From Arthrobacter sp. OVS8 (GTDB taxonomy: Bacteria; Actinomycetota; Actinomycetes; Actinomycetales; Micrococcaceae): a stretch of DNA of 64,000 nt. Shown here piece after piece: positions 27,612 through 38,161 of the stretch. Both the position numbers and the translations under genes were made by a program. The stretch spans positions 1,054,001 through 1,118,000 of the forward strand of contig CP116670.1 of assembly GCA_028370155.1 (NCBI GenBank), read 5' to 3'. The number at the start of each line of letters is the position of its first letter. The first letter of the stretch is position 1. The notes beneath the pieces were generated by a model. The model worked only from the letters and a program-made list of their open reading frames with translations. It had not been told where the DNA came from and did not search any database.

Positions 27612-28100
27612 ATGAGTGATCCAATCGTCATTTTGACAGAAGAGCCCCTCGGCGCGGACGACCGTGTCAACATCGAAACCCTGATTGCCGGCGGTGATTC
27701 GCCGCTGGTGGTCCTGGTTCCGGCCAGCACGGAGCGGCACCTCCTGGTGGATTTCCTGGAGAACCTCTCCCTGCTGGAGATCTCCAAGGCCTTCCGCGAA
27801 CTGACGGCACACGCCGATCCCGCCGGGGAACGCGCCGAAGCCGCTGAAACCCTGGCGGCCTCGCTCGCGGCACTGGCCGGGCTCGGCAGCGGCGTGACCG
27901 GGGAAATTGTCGAGGGCAAGGCCGTCGACGGAATGGTCGCCAAGGTCAGGGAACTCGGCGCCGGACAGGCCGTGGTGATCACCCGCCCGCACGCTGTTGC
28001 GGACACCTTCCACACCGACTGGGCCACCAAAGCACAGGACAAGCTGGGCCTTCCGGTCCTGCATCTGTACGCCGGATCGGGATTTATCGGGGACTCCTGA
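27612..28100 (+). CDS. conserved hypothetical protein, USP-like fold
   Basis: 162 residues, intact, ATG 27612. I do not recognise the family. The pattern of alternating strands and helices (SPLVVLVPAS, QAVVITRPHAVADTFHTDWA, LPVLHLYAGSGF) resembles a universal-stress or Rossmann-like fold without a clear ATP motif. The next gene, msrB, starts 15 bases later on the same strand, so the two are probably cotranscribed. Soluble, acidic; no signal peptide. Confidence 0.7.
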   Translation: MSDPIVILTEEPLGADDRVNIETLIAGGDSPLVVLVPASTERHLLVDFLENLSLLEISKAFRELTAHADPAGERAEAAETLAASLAALAGLGSGVTGEIVEGKAVDGMVAKVRELGAGQAVVITRPHAVADTFHTDWATKAQDKLGLPVLHLYAGSGFIGDS

Positions 28101-28114
28101 GCGTTAGTCCAACT

Positions 28115-28625
28115 ATGAGCATCTTCAGCAACAAGCCCAAAGTTTCGCCCGTCGCCTCCCTGCCGGGGCGGACGCCGGTGCCGCCGGACAGGCCGCACAC
28201 CCGCCCGTCGAGAAGTCGCCCGTCGAGAAGTCGGAAGAGCAGTGGCGCCAGGAACTGACGCCTGAGGAGTACCGGGTCCTGCGCCAGGCCGGGACGGAGC
28301 GTCCCTACACCGGCGAGTACTGGGACACCCACACCGCCGGCGTGTACCAGTGCCGGGCCTGCGGCACCGAGCTGTTCACCAGCCGTGAGAAGTTCGATTC
28401 GCACTGCGGCTGGCCCTCCTTCTGGGCCCCGCTTGCCGAGGGCACCGTCAAGTACATCCACGACCGGACCATGGGCATGGAGCGGGTCGAAGTCCGCTGC
28501 GCCGCGTGTGATTCCCACCTGGGCCACGTGTTCGAGGGCGAAGGCTACGGAACCCCGACGGACCAGCGCTACTGCATCAATTCCGTCTCGCTGAAGCTGG
28601 TCCCGGCCGACGACGCCGCCAGTAG
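28115..28625 (+). CDS. msrB: peptide-methionine (R)-S-oxide reductase, two frameshifts
   Basis: Repaired length about 170 residues. MSIFSNKPKVSPVASLPG starts at ATG 28115; one base is lost near 28165 before KSEEQWRQELTPEEYRVLRQ. The SelR domain has both zinc cysteine pairs (QCRACGTELF, RCAACDSHLG), HCGWPSFWAPL and the catalytic cysteine in QRYCINSVSL. In the raw frame the protein runs 46 residues past the domain end; a one-base loss near 28618 would bring in TAG 28623-28625, giving the usual end after LKLVPADDA. The last point is inference. Confidence 0.9.
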
Positions 28626-28934
28626 CCCCGCCAGCAGGCCGAACGCCCCGCCCCGGCGTCCCGGGTATGTCCCGGGAATCCCCGGAGTGAACCACGAGGA
28701 GGGTCCCTGCCCGGCGCCGCATCAGCGGCCGCGGCGGGGCCCTCTGCCGTTCGGGCGGTGAACACCAAGAGCGCACCCACGCCGCTGCTGGAGCTGGCAC
28801 GGGCTGCACAGCCCACTTGCCACAGACCTTCTTATGCTCAGGCCGATTTTGCATTAGGAACCCTGATCTCTTGCTACGCTCGATTTAGCTACTGACGAGC
28901 GAAGCTCCCAGCACAGAGAAAGGTGCCCGCTGCG
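28626..28934. other. intergenic region before DUF6421
   Basis: About 310 bases without a supported gene. Near 28873-28905 lies an imperfect inverted repeat, GCTACGCTCG / CGAGCGAAGC, that overlaps TACTGACGAG (28890-28899), a core also present in the fad operator at 34568. Probably the promoter region of the DUF6421 operon. Confidence 0.5.
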
Positions 28935-30354
28935 ATGACCACCACCGCTTTCACCACCACTGCCCCGATCCCGGCCACCTCCCCGGAATGGCTGCAGCTC
29001 AAGGCCGCCGCCACCGCGTTGCAGGCACTCCAGGTCCAGGACGGCTCCGTTCCGGAGGCCGCCGACCATGAGGCGGCCGCCGGGTATGTCCGCACCATCA
29101 CGACGGCCATCCAGGCCCTGGCACCGTCCTTTCCGCACGACGCCGACTACCTCTCCTCCTCGTCGCTGACTTCGGCCGCTGGGCCGACGGCGGCTTCGGC
29201 GTGCCCGACTTCCTCGACTCCCTGCAGGCATTCCAGCCGCAGCGGCACCGGGTGAACGGCCTGCAGCACCTCGTGGTCTTCCCGATGTACACCCAGAACG
29301 GCAGCAGCAACCGCCTGGTCGAAGCCGTGCTGATCGAGGTCATCTGGCCCGAGTTCATCGCCGGCCTGGAGGAGGGCGAATACTCCAACAAACTCTTCGT
29401 CCCCATCCGCTTCCTGGACTTCACCCCCGGCTACGACACCAACTCCGCTGTGCTGTTCCCGGAAACCGTCGCCGTCCGCGAAACCCCCACGTTCACGTGG
29501 GGCGCCATCTTCGCCGACCGTGAGGCAGCCCGCTTCCGCCGCGTCCTCCGGGCCGCCGCGGACATTACCTCGCTGCAGCTTCCCGACGACGCCGCCGGCC
29601 TGCTCGAGGACCAGGAGCTCACCGAGGAAACCTTCGTGATGTGGGACCTCATCCACGACCGCACCCACATGCGCGGCGACCTGCCCTTCGACCCGTTCAT
29701 GATCAAGCAGCGCATGCCGTACTTCCTCTACTCCCTCGAGGAACTCCGCTGCGACCTGACCGCCTTCCGCGAGTCCGTCAAGATCGAAAAGGACGAGGAC
29801 GCCGACCCGGAGGCACGCCGCCACGCCAAGCTGGTCCAGTACGCCGTGATCTTCGACCGGATCTTCCGCTTCGCCATCACCGGTAGCCGCGTCCGCAACT
29901 ACGACGGCCTCGGCGGCCAGCTGCTCTTCGCCTGGATGCACCAGCACCACGTCCTGCACTGGACCGACAGCAAGCTCAGCATCGACTGGGACGAAGCGGC
30001 CGACGTCGTGGTTGAACTCGGCGCCAGGATCGAGGAGCTGTACTGGCGCTCGATCGACCGTCCCAAGATGGCCCACTGGCTCGCCGCCTACGAGTTGATC
30101 TCCGGGACCGTCACGCCCAACCCGGCCTCCGTCTGGGCCAAGGGCCCCGACGCGCTGCCCTGGCCGGCCCGCCGCGCGGGCTCACCGACCAGGTGCTCGA
30201 CGACGAGTTCCCACTGTCCATGTTCTACGAGGCACTCGAAAAGAAGATGCGCCCCGTCATCGAATCCACGGCGGGCATTACGGGCACGTCCGACACGGGC
30301 GCGCCGAGCTCGGCAATAAACGCTGCTACAAACGCTGCCATGAACGCCGGATGA
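28935..30354 (+). CDS. DUF6421-family protein, two frameshifts
   Basis: Repaired length is 473 residues; ATG 28935 (an in-frame GTG is four codons earlier). Characteristic stretches include QHLVVFPMYTQNGSSNRLVE, FVMWDLIHDRTHMRGDLPFD, RMPYFLYSLEELRCDLTAFR and MHQHHVLHWTDSKLSIDWDE. The HDRTHMRGDL histidines look like a metal or catalytic site. Breaks lie near 29160-29195 and at about 30178. The end (TGA 30352-30354) overlaps the start of the SDR gene. Actinobacterial family of unknown function; coupling to an SDR suggests a metabolic enzyme (inference). Confidence 0.85.
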
Positions 30355-31114
30355 GCGCCGGACGCGCACTGAACGTAGTGGTCACGGGCGGCAGCGGCCC
30401 TTCGGGGATCGCCGCCGCCCGCGCCCTGCGCAACGCCGGGCACACGGTCTTCACCGTGGGCTCGGACGGGCCCCGGATTGAGGCGGCCGCCGCGGAAGCC
30501 GGCAGCGGCGTCACACCGCTGGTATGCGACCTCGCCGACCTCGATGAGGTCCGGTCGCTGCACGCGAGCGTGCATGCCGTGCTGGCCGGAACCGGCCGTG
30601 CCGTCGACGGCGTCATCCACCTGGTGGGCGGATGGCGCGGCGCCAAGGGCATCACCGACCAGAGCGACGAGGACTGGGAGTTCCTGGAACGCGGCGCGAT
30701 CACCACGCTGCGGAACGTCACGCGGGTCTTCTTCGACGACCTCGCAGCCTCCGACGCCGGGCGCTTCGCCATGGTTTCCTCCACCGCCGTGAGCAAGCCG
30801 ACGGCGGGCGGCGCCAGTTACGTGGCCGCCAAGGCCGCCGCCGAGGCCTGGACCCTGGCCGTCGCCGACGGGTTCCGGAAGGCGCAGGCCAACCCCGGCA
30901 GCGACGCCAACCCCGTCGAACAGCAGAGCGCCGCGGTGATCTTCGTGGTGAAAGCCCTCGTGGACCCGGCCATGCGGGCCAAGTCCCCGGAACGCACCTT
31001 CCCCGGCTTCACCGACGTCGAGGATCTGGCCGCTGCCGCCGTCGGGCTCTTCTCCTCCCCGCGGCGGACCTGAACGGCCAGCGGCTGCTGCTGGGCCCCG
31101 AACCCAAAGGCTGA
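30351..31114 (+). CDS. short-chain dehydrogenase/reductase, one frameshift near the end
   Basis: Repaired length is 254 residues, ATG 30351 overlapping DUF6421 as ATGA. Rossmann fold with nucleotide motif VVTGGSGPSGIAAARAL, catalytic serine in MVSSTAVSKP and YxxxK in ASYVAAKAAAEAW. The frame breaks near 31060; the restored tail is ADLNGQRLLLGPEPKG. Substrate unknown; the partner is the DUF6421 protein. Confidence 0.88.
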
Positions 31115-31190
31115 ACCCGGCAACGGACTTAGCCACTGAGCCCGCGCACCGCACTTAGCCGTTGGGCCCGGACCTCCTTAGACTGAAAGC

Positions 31191-32289
31191 GTGAGCAAAT
31201 CGATGACAAGCACTGTTGAAACTGCCCCTGCCCGCACCGCAGCGCGGCTCCATGATCCTTCCGTCCGCGGCTTTGCCTCGGACAACTACTCGGGTGTGCA
31301 TCCCGAGGTGCTGGCCGCCCTGGCCGCGGCCAATGAGGGCCACCAGGTCTCCTACGGCGAGGATGACTACACCGCCCGGCTGCAGCAGCTGATGGAGGAG
31401 CATTTCGGCGAAGGCATCGAATGCTTCCCGGTGTTCAACGGCACCGGCGCCAACGTGCTCTCGCTGCAGTCCCTGCTGCCGCGGTGGGGGCCGTGGTCTG
31501 CGCCTCGACCGCCCACATCAACATGGACGAGAACGGCGCCCCGGAGCGGATCGGCGGCATCAAGCTGCTCCAGGTCCCCACGGCGGACGGCAAACTCACT
31601 CCCGAGCTGATCGACAAGGAAGCCTGGGGCTGGGGCGACGAGCACCGCGCCCAGCCGCTGGCCGTGTCCATCACCCAGACCACCGAGCTCGGCACGTGCT
31701 ACACGCCGGACGAGGTCCGGGCCATCGCGGAGCATGTCCACGCCAAGGGCATGAAGCTGCACATGGACGGCGCCCGGCTGGCCAACGCCGCCGCGCACCT
31801 GGACGTGCCGCTGCGGGCCTTCACGCGCGACGCGGGGGTGGACATCCTCTCCTTCGGCGGCACCAAGAACGGCCTGCTCTTCGGCGAGGTTGTTGTCGCC
31901 CTGAACCCGGCGGCAGCCCAGGGGCTGATCTACCTGCGCAAGATGAACATGCAGCTGGCCTCCAAGATGCGTTTTATGTCCGCCCAGTTCATCGCCCTGC
32001 TCGAGGGTGACCTGTGGCTGCGGTCCGCCGCACACGCCAACGCCATGGCGGCACGGCTGCGGGCGGCGTCGAGTCCCTTCCCGGCGTCGAACTGAGCCAG
32101 AAGACCGAGTCCAACGGTGTCTTCGCCGTCCTGCCGGCCGGTGTGGCCGACCGGCTGCGGGAGTCCTTCCGCTTCTACGACTGGAACGAGGCGGCCCGCG
32201 AGGTCCGCTGGATGTGTTCCTTCGACACCACCGAGGAAGACGTTGATTCCTTCATTGCTGCCATCAAGCGCGAACTCGCTGCCGGCTGA
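31191..32289 (+). CDS. ltaE: low-specificity L-threonine aldolase, two frameshifts
   Basis: PLP enzyme cleaving threonine to glycine and acetaldehyde. 366 residues after repair. N-terminal GFASDNYSGVHPEVLAALAA and YGEDDYTARLQQLM, central ITQTTELGTCYTPDEV and KLHMDGARLANAAAHL, and the PLP lysine in DILSFGGTKNGLLFGE. Start is GTG 31191 (VSKSMTSTVE) or ATG 31203. Breaks lie near 31490 (LLPR to GAVVCASTAHIN) and near 32065 (AARLR to GVESLPGVEL). It lies 76 bases after the SDR gene, perhaps in the same operon. Confidence 0.92.
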
Positions 32290-32361
32290 GCCCTGCGCGG
32301 CTTCCCCTGCCCGGCGGCGAGCCTGCCGGGCAGGGGACCGCCCCTTGCATAATCTTCCACT

Positions 32362-33008
32362 GTGAACGCAATCGACCAGGTTCCGGCAGATTTTCTTTTG
32401 CCTTGGGAACCCTGCGGCAGGCACGAACCAGGAGTGAGCTGCGCCTGGAGGAGATTCCGGCGCCCGCACGGTTGGCACCGTTCGCCGTCGCGCTCGGGGC
32501 GGAGGTTGTCGCCCCCGGCGAACCGGCCCTCTCCGGCGCCGCCCACGGGCCCGCGGCGGCCGCCCTGTCCCGCGCGTCCGGAAGCGACGACGTCGAACTG
32601 GCCACCGGGCGATTCATCCTGCTGCACGACCCTGACGGCTCCGACATCTGGGAGGGCGAATTCCGGATCGTCACGTACATCCGCGCCCAGCTGGAACCGG
32701 AAATGGGCAACGACGCGATGCTCGGCTCCGTCGCCTGGACCTGGCTCGTCGAGGCGCTGCAGAACCACGCCGCGCCGTACCGCTCGGCCGGCGGCACCGC
32801 CACGCGGGTGCTGTCCGAAAGCTTCGGAACCCTGTCGGAGCGGCCCGACTCGATCGACATTGAACTCCGGGCGTCCTGGACGCCCGCCACGCCGGACATC
32901 ACCTCCCACCTCGAGGCGTGGTCGGACATGGTCTGCACCTTCGCAGGCCTTCCGCCGCTGCCTGAAGGCGTCATACCGCTGCCGCGCTGGCGCCGCGGCC
33001 AGGCCTGA
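32362..33008 (+). CDS. DUF3000-family protein, one frameshift
   Basis: 215 residues after repair, GTG 32362. One T is missing from CTTTTGCC near 32396, so that DFLLPWEP should read DFLFALGTLRQARTRSELRL. Remainder intact: GRFILLHDPDGSDIWEGEFR, DAMLGSVAWTWLVEALQNH, VIPLPRWRRGQA. Actinobacterial family of unknown role, typically upstream of a ribonuclease D gene, as here (85 bases). Confidence 0.88.
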
Positions 33009-33093
33009 GCCGCGCCCGGCGAACCCGGACAATGGCCCGGTTTTGGCGAATGCGCGGCCCGCAACACTGTGTTGTCGCTAAACTAAAGTCATC

Positions 33094-34465
33094 ATGACCC
33101 CTCATATTCCGGAAATCACCACCGCGGGCGCGGCCGCCAACACAGCACCAGCCACAGCAGAGGCCGCCGACGCCACAGCCCACATCGCGGTGGACGGCTT
33201 CGACAGCCTGGTCCCCGAGGTCATCGACCTCGACGCCCCCGCGACGGCGTGCCGCTCGTCATTGAAACCCTGTCCGGCCTGGAACGCTGCGCCGCGGCCC
33301 TCGCCGCAGGCCACGGCCCCGCGGGGGTAGACGCCGAACGCGCCTCCGGCTTCCGGTACGGCCAGCGCGCCTTCCTGGTCCAGATCCGGCGCGAAGGCTC
33401 CGGCACATGGCTCATCGACCCGGAACCCTTCGGGAACCTCGACATCATCAACGACGCCCTGCGTGGTGTGGAGTGGATTCTCCACGCGGCCAGCCAGGAT
33501 TTGCCCTGCCTGTCCGAACTCGGCATGTGGCCGGACAAACTTTTCGACACCGAACTCGCCGCCCGCCTCGCCGGGCTGCCCCGCGTGGGCCTCGCCGCAG
33601 TCATCGAACAACTCCTGGGCTTTGGCCTCGCGAAGGAACACTCCGCCGCCGACTGGTCAACCCGGCCGCTGCCGGAGCCGTGGCTGCGCTACGCCGCGCT
33701 CGACGTCGAGGTCCTCACCGAACTGCGCGAGGAACTCATCGAGCTCCTGGTCGCAGACGGCAAGCTGGACTACGCCGAACAGGAATTCGCCGCCATCCTC
33801 GAAGCCGGCCAGGCGCCGCCGCGCGTCGACCCGTGGCGCAAGACCTCGGGCCTGCACCAGATCCGCGACCGGCGCCAGCTGGCGGCGGTCCGCGAACTGT
33901 GGATGGAGCGCGACTCCCTGGCGCAGAAGCGCGACGTCGCTCCCGGAAGGCTCATCCCCGATTCCGCCCTCGTGGCCGCGGCCAAGGCCATGCCCACCAC
34001 CGTGCCGCAGTTGCTGGGCACCAAGGGATTCCACGGCCGCGCAGCCCAGCGCGAGGCCCCGCGGTGGCTGCGCTGCATCAGCACGGCCCGGGCCCTGGAG
34101 GAACTCCCGCCCCTGCACCTGCCCACGAACGCTCCCCGCCCCCGCGCGTCTGGGCGGACCGGGACCCGGAGGCCGCCGCAAGGCTCGCCACCGCCCGGCC
34201 GCTGCTGCAGGCCAAGGCCGAGGAGCTGAACATGCCGGTGGAGAACCTGCTGACGCCGGATTACCTCCGCCGCGTCTCCTGGCGTCCGCCGGCCGAGAGC
34301 AGCGAGGAAGGGATCGCCGAGGAACTGGCTAACCTCGGGGCCCGCCAGTGGCAGATCGAACTCGTTGCACCGCTAATCGCCGAGGCCTTCCAGAACCCGC
34401 AGCCGCTGCCGGCCAAGGAGTCCAAGGCGGCGCCCGCCGCGCCAGCCCCGGACACGACGCCCTAA
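33094..34465 (+). CDS. rnd: ribonuclease D (DEDD exonuclease, HRDC domain), two frameshifts
   Basis: 3'-5' exoribonuclease for tRNA maturation. Repaired length is 457 residues. ATG 33094 opens an Ala-rich head of about 45 residues. DEDD motifs: GVDAERASGFRYGQRAFLVQ (Exo I, Asp and Glu), ILHAASQDLPCLSELG (Exo II), and YAALDVEVLTELREEL (Exo III). HRDC domain about residues 230-310 (LAAVRELWMERDSLAQKRD) and a C-terminal domain with WRPPAESSEEGIAEEL. Breaks: a C run at 33234-33239 (DAP to RDGVPLVIETL) and near 34140 (NAP to RVWADRDPEAAARL). Confidence 0.92.
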
Positions 34466-34567
34466 GCCGCCCCGCTCCAGATCCAGCCCCCGGAAGACTC
34501 CCCGACGGCACGAACTCCTTCGACGGCACAGGCTCTAAAAGCACCACGCCGGGCTCCTTGCCAGCTA

Positions 34568-34585
34568 TGTTACTGACGAGTAACA
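34568..34585. promoter_or_regulatory. palindromic operator upstream of fadA
   Basis: TGTTACT-GACG-AGTAACA: perfect 7-bp arms with a 4-base centre, 92 bases before the fadA start. Size and symmetry are those of a TetR- or GntR-type operator, and acyl-CoA-responsive repressors of beta-oxidation are common in actinobacteria. No regulator gene is in the window. Sequence seen; role inferred. Confidence 0.6.
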
Positions 34586-34676
34586 TGTTGTCTGATGTCG
34601 CCCGGATCCGCGCTGCCCTTGGCTCTCTCAGCCCAGGGCCCGGAACCGGCACCCATGTCTCGATGAGGAGTACCAC

Positions 34677-35980
34677 GTGAGCGAACGCCCGAGCAGCGGA
34701 AGTAACAGCAGCGCAACGCCCGCCGGCGGCAGAAACAGGACAGTGCGGGAGGTCGTCTTCGTCGACGGCGTCCGCACCCCGTTCGGCCGCGCCGGCGAAA
34801 GGCATCTACGCGGGAACGCGCGCCGACGACCTTGTGGTCAAGTGCATCCGGGAACTGATGCGCCGCAACCCGTCCCTGCCCGCCGAGCGGATCGACGAAG
34901 TGGCCATTGCGGCGACTACACAGACCGGCGACCAGGGCTTGACGATCGGCCGCACCGCCGCCCTGCTGGCCGGACTGCCGCGGACGGTGCCGGGCTTCGC
35001 GATCGACCGGATGTGCGCCGGCGCGATGACCGCCGTGACGACGACGGCGAGCGGCATCGGCTTCGGCGCCTACGACGTTGTAATCGCCGGGGGTGTGGAG
35101 CACATGGGCAACCACCCGATGGGCGCCGGAGCGGACCCCAACCCCGCTTTATGTCCGAACGGATCGTGGACCCGGCCGCCCTGAACATGGGCAACACCGC
35201 GGAAAACCTGCACGACCGCTTCCCCGCCATCACCAAGGACCGCACCGACGCCTACGCCGTTGCTTCCCAGGACAAGCTGGCGGCCGCCTACGCCAAGGAC
35301 CAGATCCAGCCTGATCTGGTGCCCGTCGCGACGATGAAGCCGGGCCAGGGCTGGACCGTGAACACGGTGGACGAGCCGCCGCGTCCGGGCACCTCCGTGG
35401 ACGACCTCGCCGCCCTCAAGACCCCGTTCCGCGCCCACGGCCGGGTCACGGCCGGAAACGCCGCCGGCCTCAACGACGGCGCCACGGCCGCCCTGCTGGC
35501 CTCCGCCGATGCCGCCGAGGAACTCGGCCTGCCGGTCAAGATGCGCCTGGTCAGCTACGCCTTCGCCGGCGTCGAACCCGAGGTCATGGGCATCGGCCCG
35601 GTCCCGGCCACCGAAAAGGCCCTCAAGAACGCCGGGCTGGGCATCGAGGACATCGGCCTGTTCGAAATCAACGAGGCCTTCGCCGTCCAGGTGCTCAGCT
35701 TCCTGGACCACTTCGGCATCGCCGACGACGACCCCGGGTCAACCGCTACGGCGGGGCGATCGCCGTCGGGCATCCGCTCGCCTCCTCCGGCGTGCGGCTG
35801 ATGAACCAGCTGGCCCGCCAGTTCGAGGAGGACCCCACGGTCCGCTTCGGCATGACCACGATGTGCATCGGCCTGGGCATGGGCGCCACCGTGATCTGGG
35901 AGAACCCGCACCACGCCGACTACGGCTTCGACATTGACAAGGCCACCGCCACCACCACCGAGACTGGAGCCGCAGCATGA
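34677..35980 (+). CDS. fadA: acetyl-CoA C-acyltransferase (beta-oxidation thiolase), three frameshift sites
   Basis: Last step of fatty acid beta-oxidation. Repaired length is 435 residues, GTG 34677 with GAGGAG upstream. REVVFVDGVRTPFGRAGE opens; active cysteine in FAIDRMCAGAMTAV, then FEINEAFAVQVL, GGAIAVGHPLASSG (catalytic His) and TTMCIGLGMGATVIWEN (second Cys). Breaks: two bases lost near 34803 (GEKGIYAG), one C near 35146 (NPRFMSER) and one C near 35738 (DDPRVNRYG). Stop overlaps fadB as ATGA: the two subunits of the beta-oxidation complex. Likely controlled by the palindrome at 34568. Confidence 0.94.
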
Positions 35981-38136
35981 GCGCCGCAGATTTCCGCAAG
36001 CTTGCCGATCTTTTCCCGAGCGAGACGGTCACCCACTCCTATGTCCAGGACATCAAACTGCCGGCCGTCAACGGCAGCAGCCCCGGCACGTTCGCCCTGA
36101 TCACACTGGACAACGGGCTGGACCACACCAAACCCACCACCCTGGGTCCCGCCACCCTGATTGAGCTCGGCACGGTCCTGGAAGGCCTGAAGGAGCGGGC
36201 CGCTCGCGGGGAGATCGTGGGCGTCGGCGTGACCGGCAAGCCCTACTTCCTGGTCGCCGGCGCCGACCTGTCCACGGTCAAGTCGGTCAGCGGCCGTGAA
36301 CAGGGCCTCTGGATGGCCCAGCTCGGCCACGACGTTTACTCCACCCTCGCGAACCTGGGCGTCCCCAGCTTCGCCTTCATCAACGGCCTCGCCCTGGGCG
36401 GCGGGCTGGAGATCGCGCTGCAGTCCACCTACCGCACGGTGTCCACCGCTGCCGGGGCGCTGGCCCTGCCCGAGGCCTTCATCGGCCTGATCCCGGGCTG
36501 GGGCGGTGTGTACATCCTGCCCCGCCTGATCGGCCCGGAAAACGCCCTCAAGGTCATGATCGAGAACCCGCTGAGCAACAACCGCACCCTCACCGGGCCG
36601 CAGGCGTTCAAGCTGGGCGTGGCGGACGCCATGTTCGAGCCGGCGGACTTCGTCGAGCAGTCCGTCGCGTGGGCCGCGCAGGTCATCGCCGGCGCCGTGA
36701 CGCCCGAGCGCGCCAACGCCGTCGACCCCGCCGAACCCGAGGTCGCCGCCCGCTGGGCGGCGCCATCGCTGCGGGCCGGGCCTTCGTGGCGGCCAAGACC
36801 TCCAACGCCTCCCCGCACCGGCCAAGGTCCTTGAGGTGATGGAAGCCAACCGCACGCTGACGCAGGCCCAGTCCGCGGAGCTGGAATGTGAGACCCTCGC
36901 GGACCTCATGCAGACCGACGAGTTCCGCTCCACCGTCTACGCCTTCCTGGACCTCGTGCAGCGCCGGTCCAAGCGCCCCGCCGGCGCCCCGAACCGCAAG
37001 CTCGCGCGCCCGGTCACCCGGATCGGCGTCGTGGGTGCCGGCCTGATGGCCAGCCAGCTGGCCCTGCTCTTCGCCCGCCAGCTCAAGGTGCCCGTGGTGA
37101 TGACGGACATCGACCAGGCCCGCGTGGACAAGGGTGTGGGCTACGTGCACGCCGAAGTGGACAAGCTGCTGCAGAAGGGCCGGATCAGCCCCGATGCCGC
37201 CAACCGGACCCGGGCGCTGGTCACCGGGTCGGTGTCCAAGGAGGCCTTCGCCGACGCCGACTTCGTCATCGAGGCGGTCTTCGAGGAACTCAACGTCAAG
37301 AAGCAGGTCTTCAAGGAAGTCGAGGCGATCGTTTCGCCGGAGTGCATCCTCGCCACCAACACGTCCTCACTGTCCGTCACCGCGATGGCCGAGGACCTGG
37401 AGCACCCGGAGCGGCTGGTCGGGTTCCACTTCTTCAACCCTGTGGCCGTGATGCCTCTGCTGGAAATCGTCCGCGCCCCCAGGACCGACGACGCCGTGCT
37501 GGCCACCGCGTTCGAGCTTGCCAAGGGGCTCAAGAAGTCCGCCGTGCTGGTCAAGGACGCCCCCGCGTTCGTGGTGAACCGCCTCCTGCTGCGCCTCATG
37601 GGCGAAGTGACAGCCGCCTTCGACGAGGGCACCCCGGCCGACGTGGCGGACAAGGCGCTGCGCCCGATGGGCCTGCCCATGACGCCGTTTGTCCTCGGCG
37701 CCATGGTGGGACTCCCCGTCGCACAGCATGTCCAGGAATCGCTCCACACCGCGTTCGGGGACCGGTTCCCGGTCTCGCAGAACCTGCAGAAGCTGATCGA
37801 CAACGGGGTGAAATCCATCTGGGATCCGGCCTCGGTGACAGCCGGCAAGCCTGTGATCCCCGCCGAAACCCTGGCGTTGATGTCCTTCGGCAACACCCCT
37901 CTACCGGCGAAGAAGTGCTGCGCCGCACGCAGGACGCCCTGGCCGAGGAAATCGGGCTCATGCTGGATGAAGGCGTGGTGGCCGGGCCGGAGGACATCGA
38001 CCTCTGCATGATCCTCGGCGCCGGCTGGCCGATGTTCCTCGGCGGCATCACCCCGTACCTTGACCGCGTGGGAGCCTCTGAACGGGTCAACGGCCGGAAG
38101 TTCCTGGCGCCCGGCGTGGCGTCCGAACCCGCCTAG
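35977..38136 (+). CDS. fadB: multifunctional 3-hydroxyacyl-CoA dehydrogenase/enoyl-CoA hydratase, three frameshifts
   Basis: 720 residues after repair. The enoyl-CoA hydratase domain (about 1-260) has oxyanion loop NGLALGGGLEIALQ and catalytic glutamate in ALPEAFIGLIPGWGG. The 3-hydroxyacyl-CoA dehydrogenase NAD domain (about 345-530) has RIGVVGAGLMASQLAL, FVIEAVFEELNVK and NTSSLSVT, with catalytic His in RLVGFHFFNPVAVMPL. Two C-terminal domains follow, ending GGITPYLDRVGASERVN. Breaks: G lost in CTGGGCGG near 36763, C lost in TCCCCG near 36815, C lost in ACCCCT near 37902. Forms a complex with FadA. Confidence 0.94.
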
Positions 38137-38161
38137 CAGCTTGCCCCGGCGGCGGCGGTCT

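Noticed and set aside
34677..38136. Programmed frameshifting or gene decay in fadAB
   Set aside because: Breaks occur in plain homopolymer runs without slippery-site context, are equally common in essential genes, and full catalytic motifs remain on both sides.
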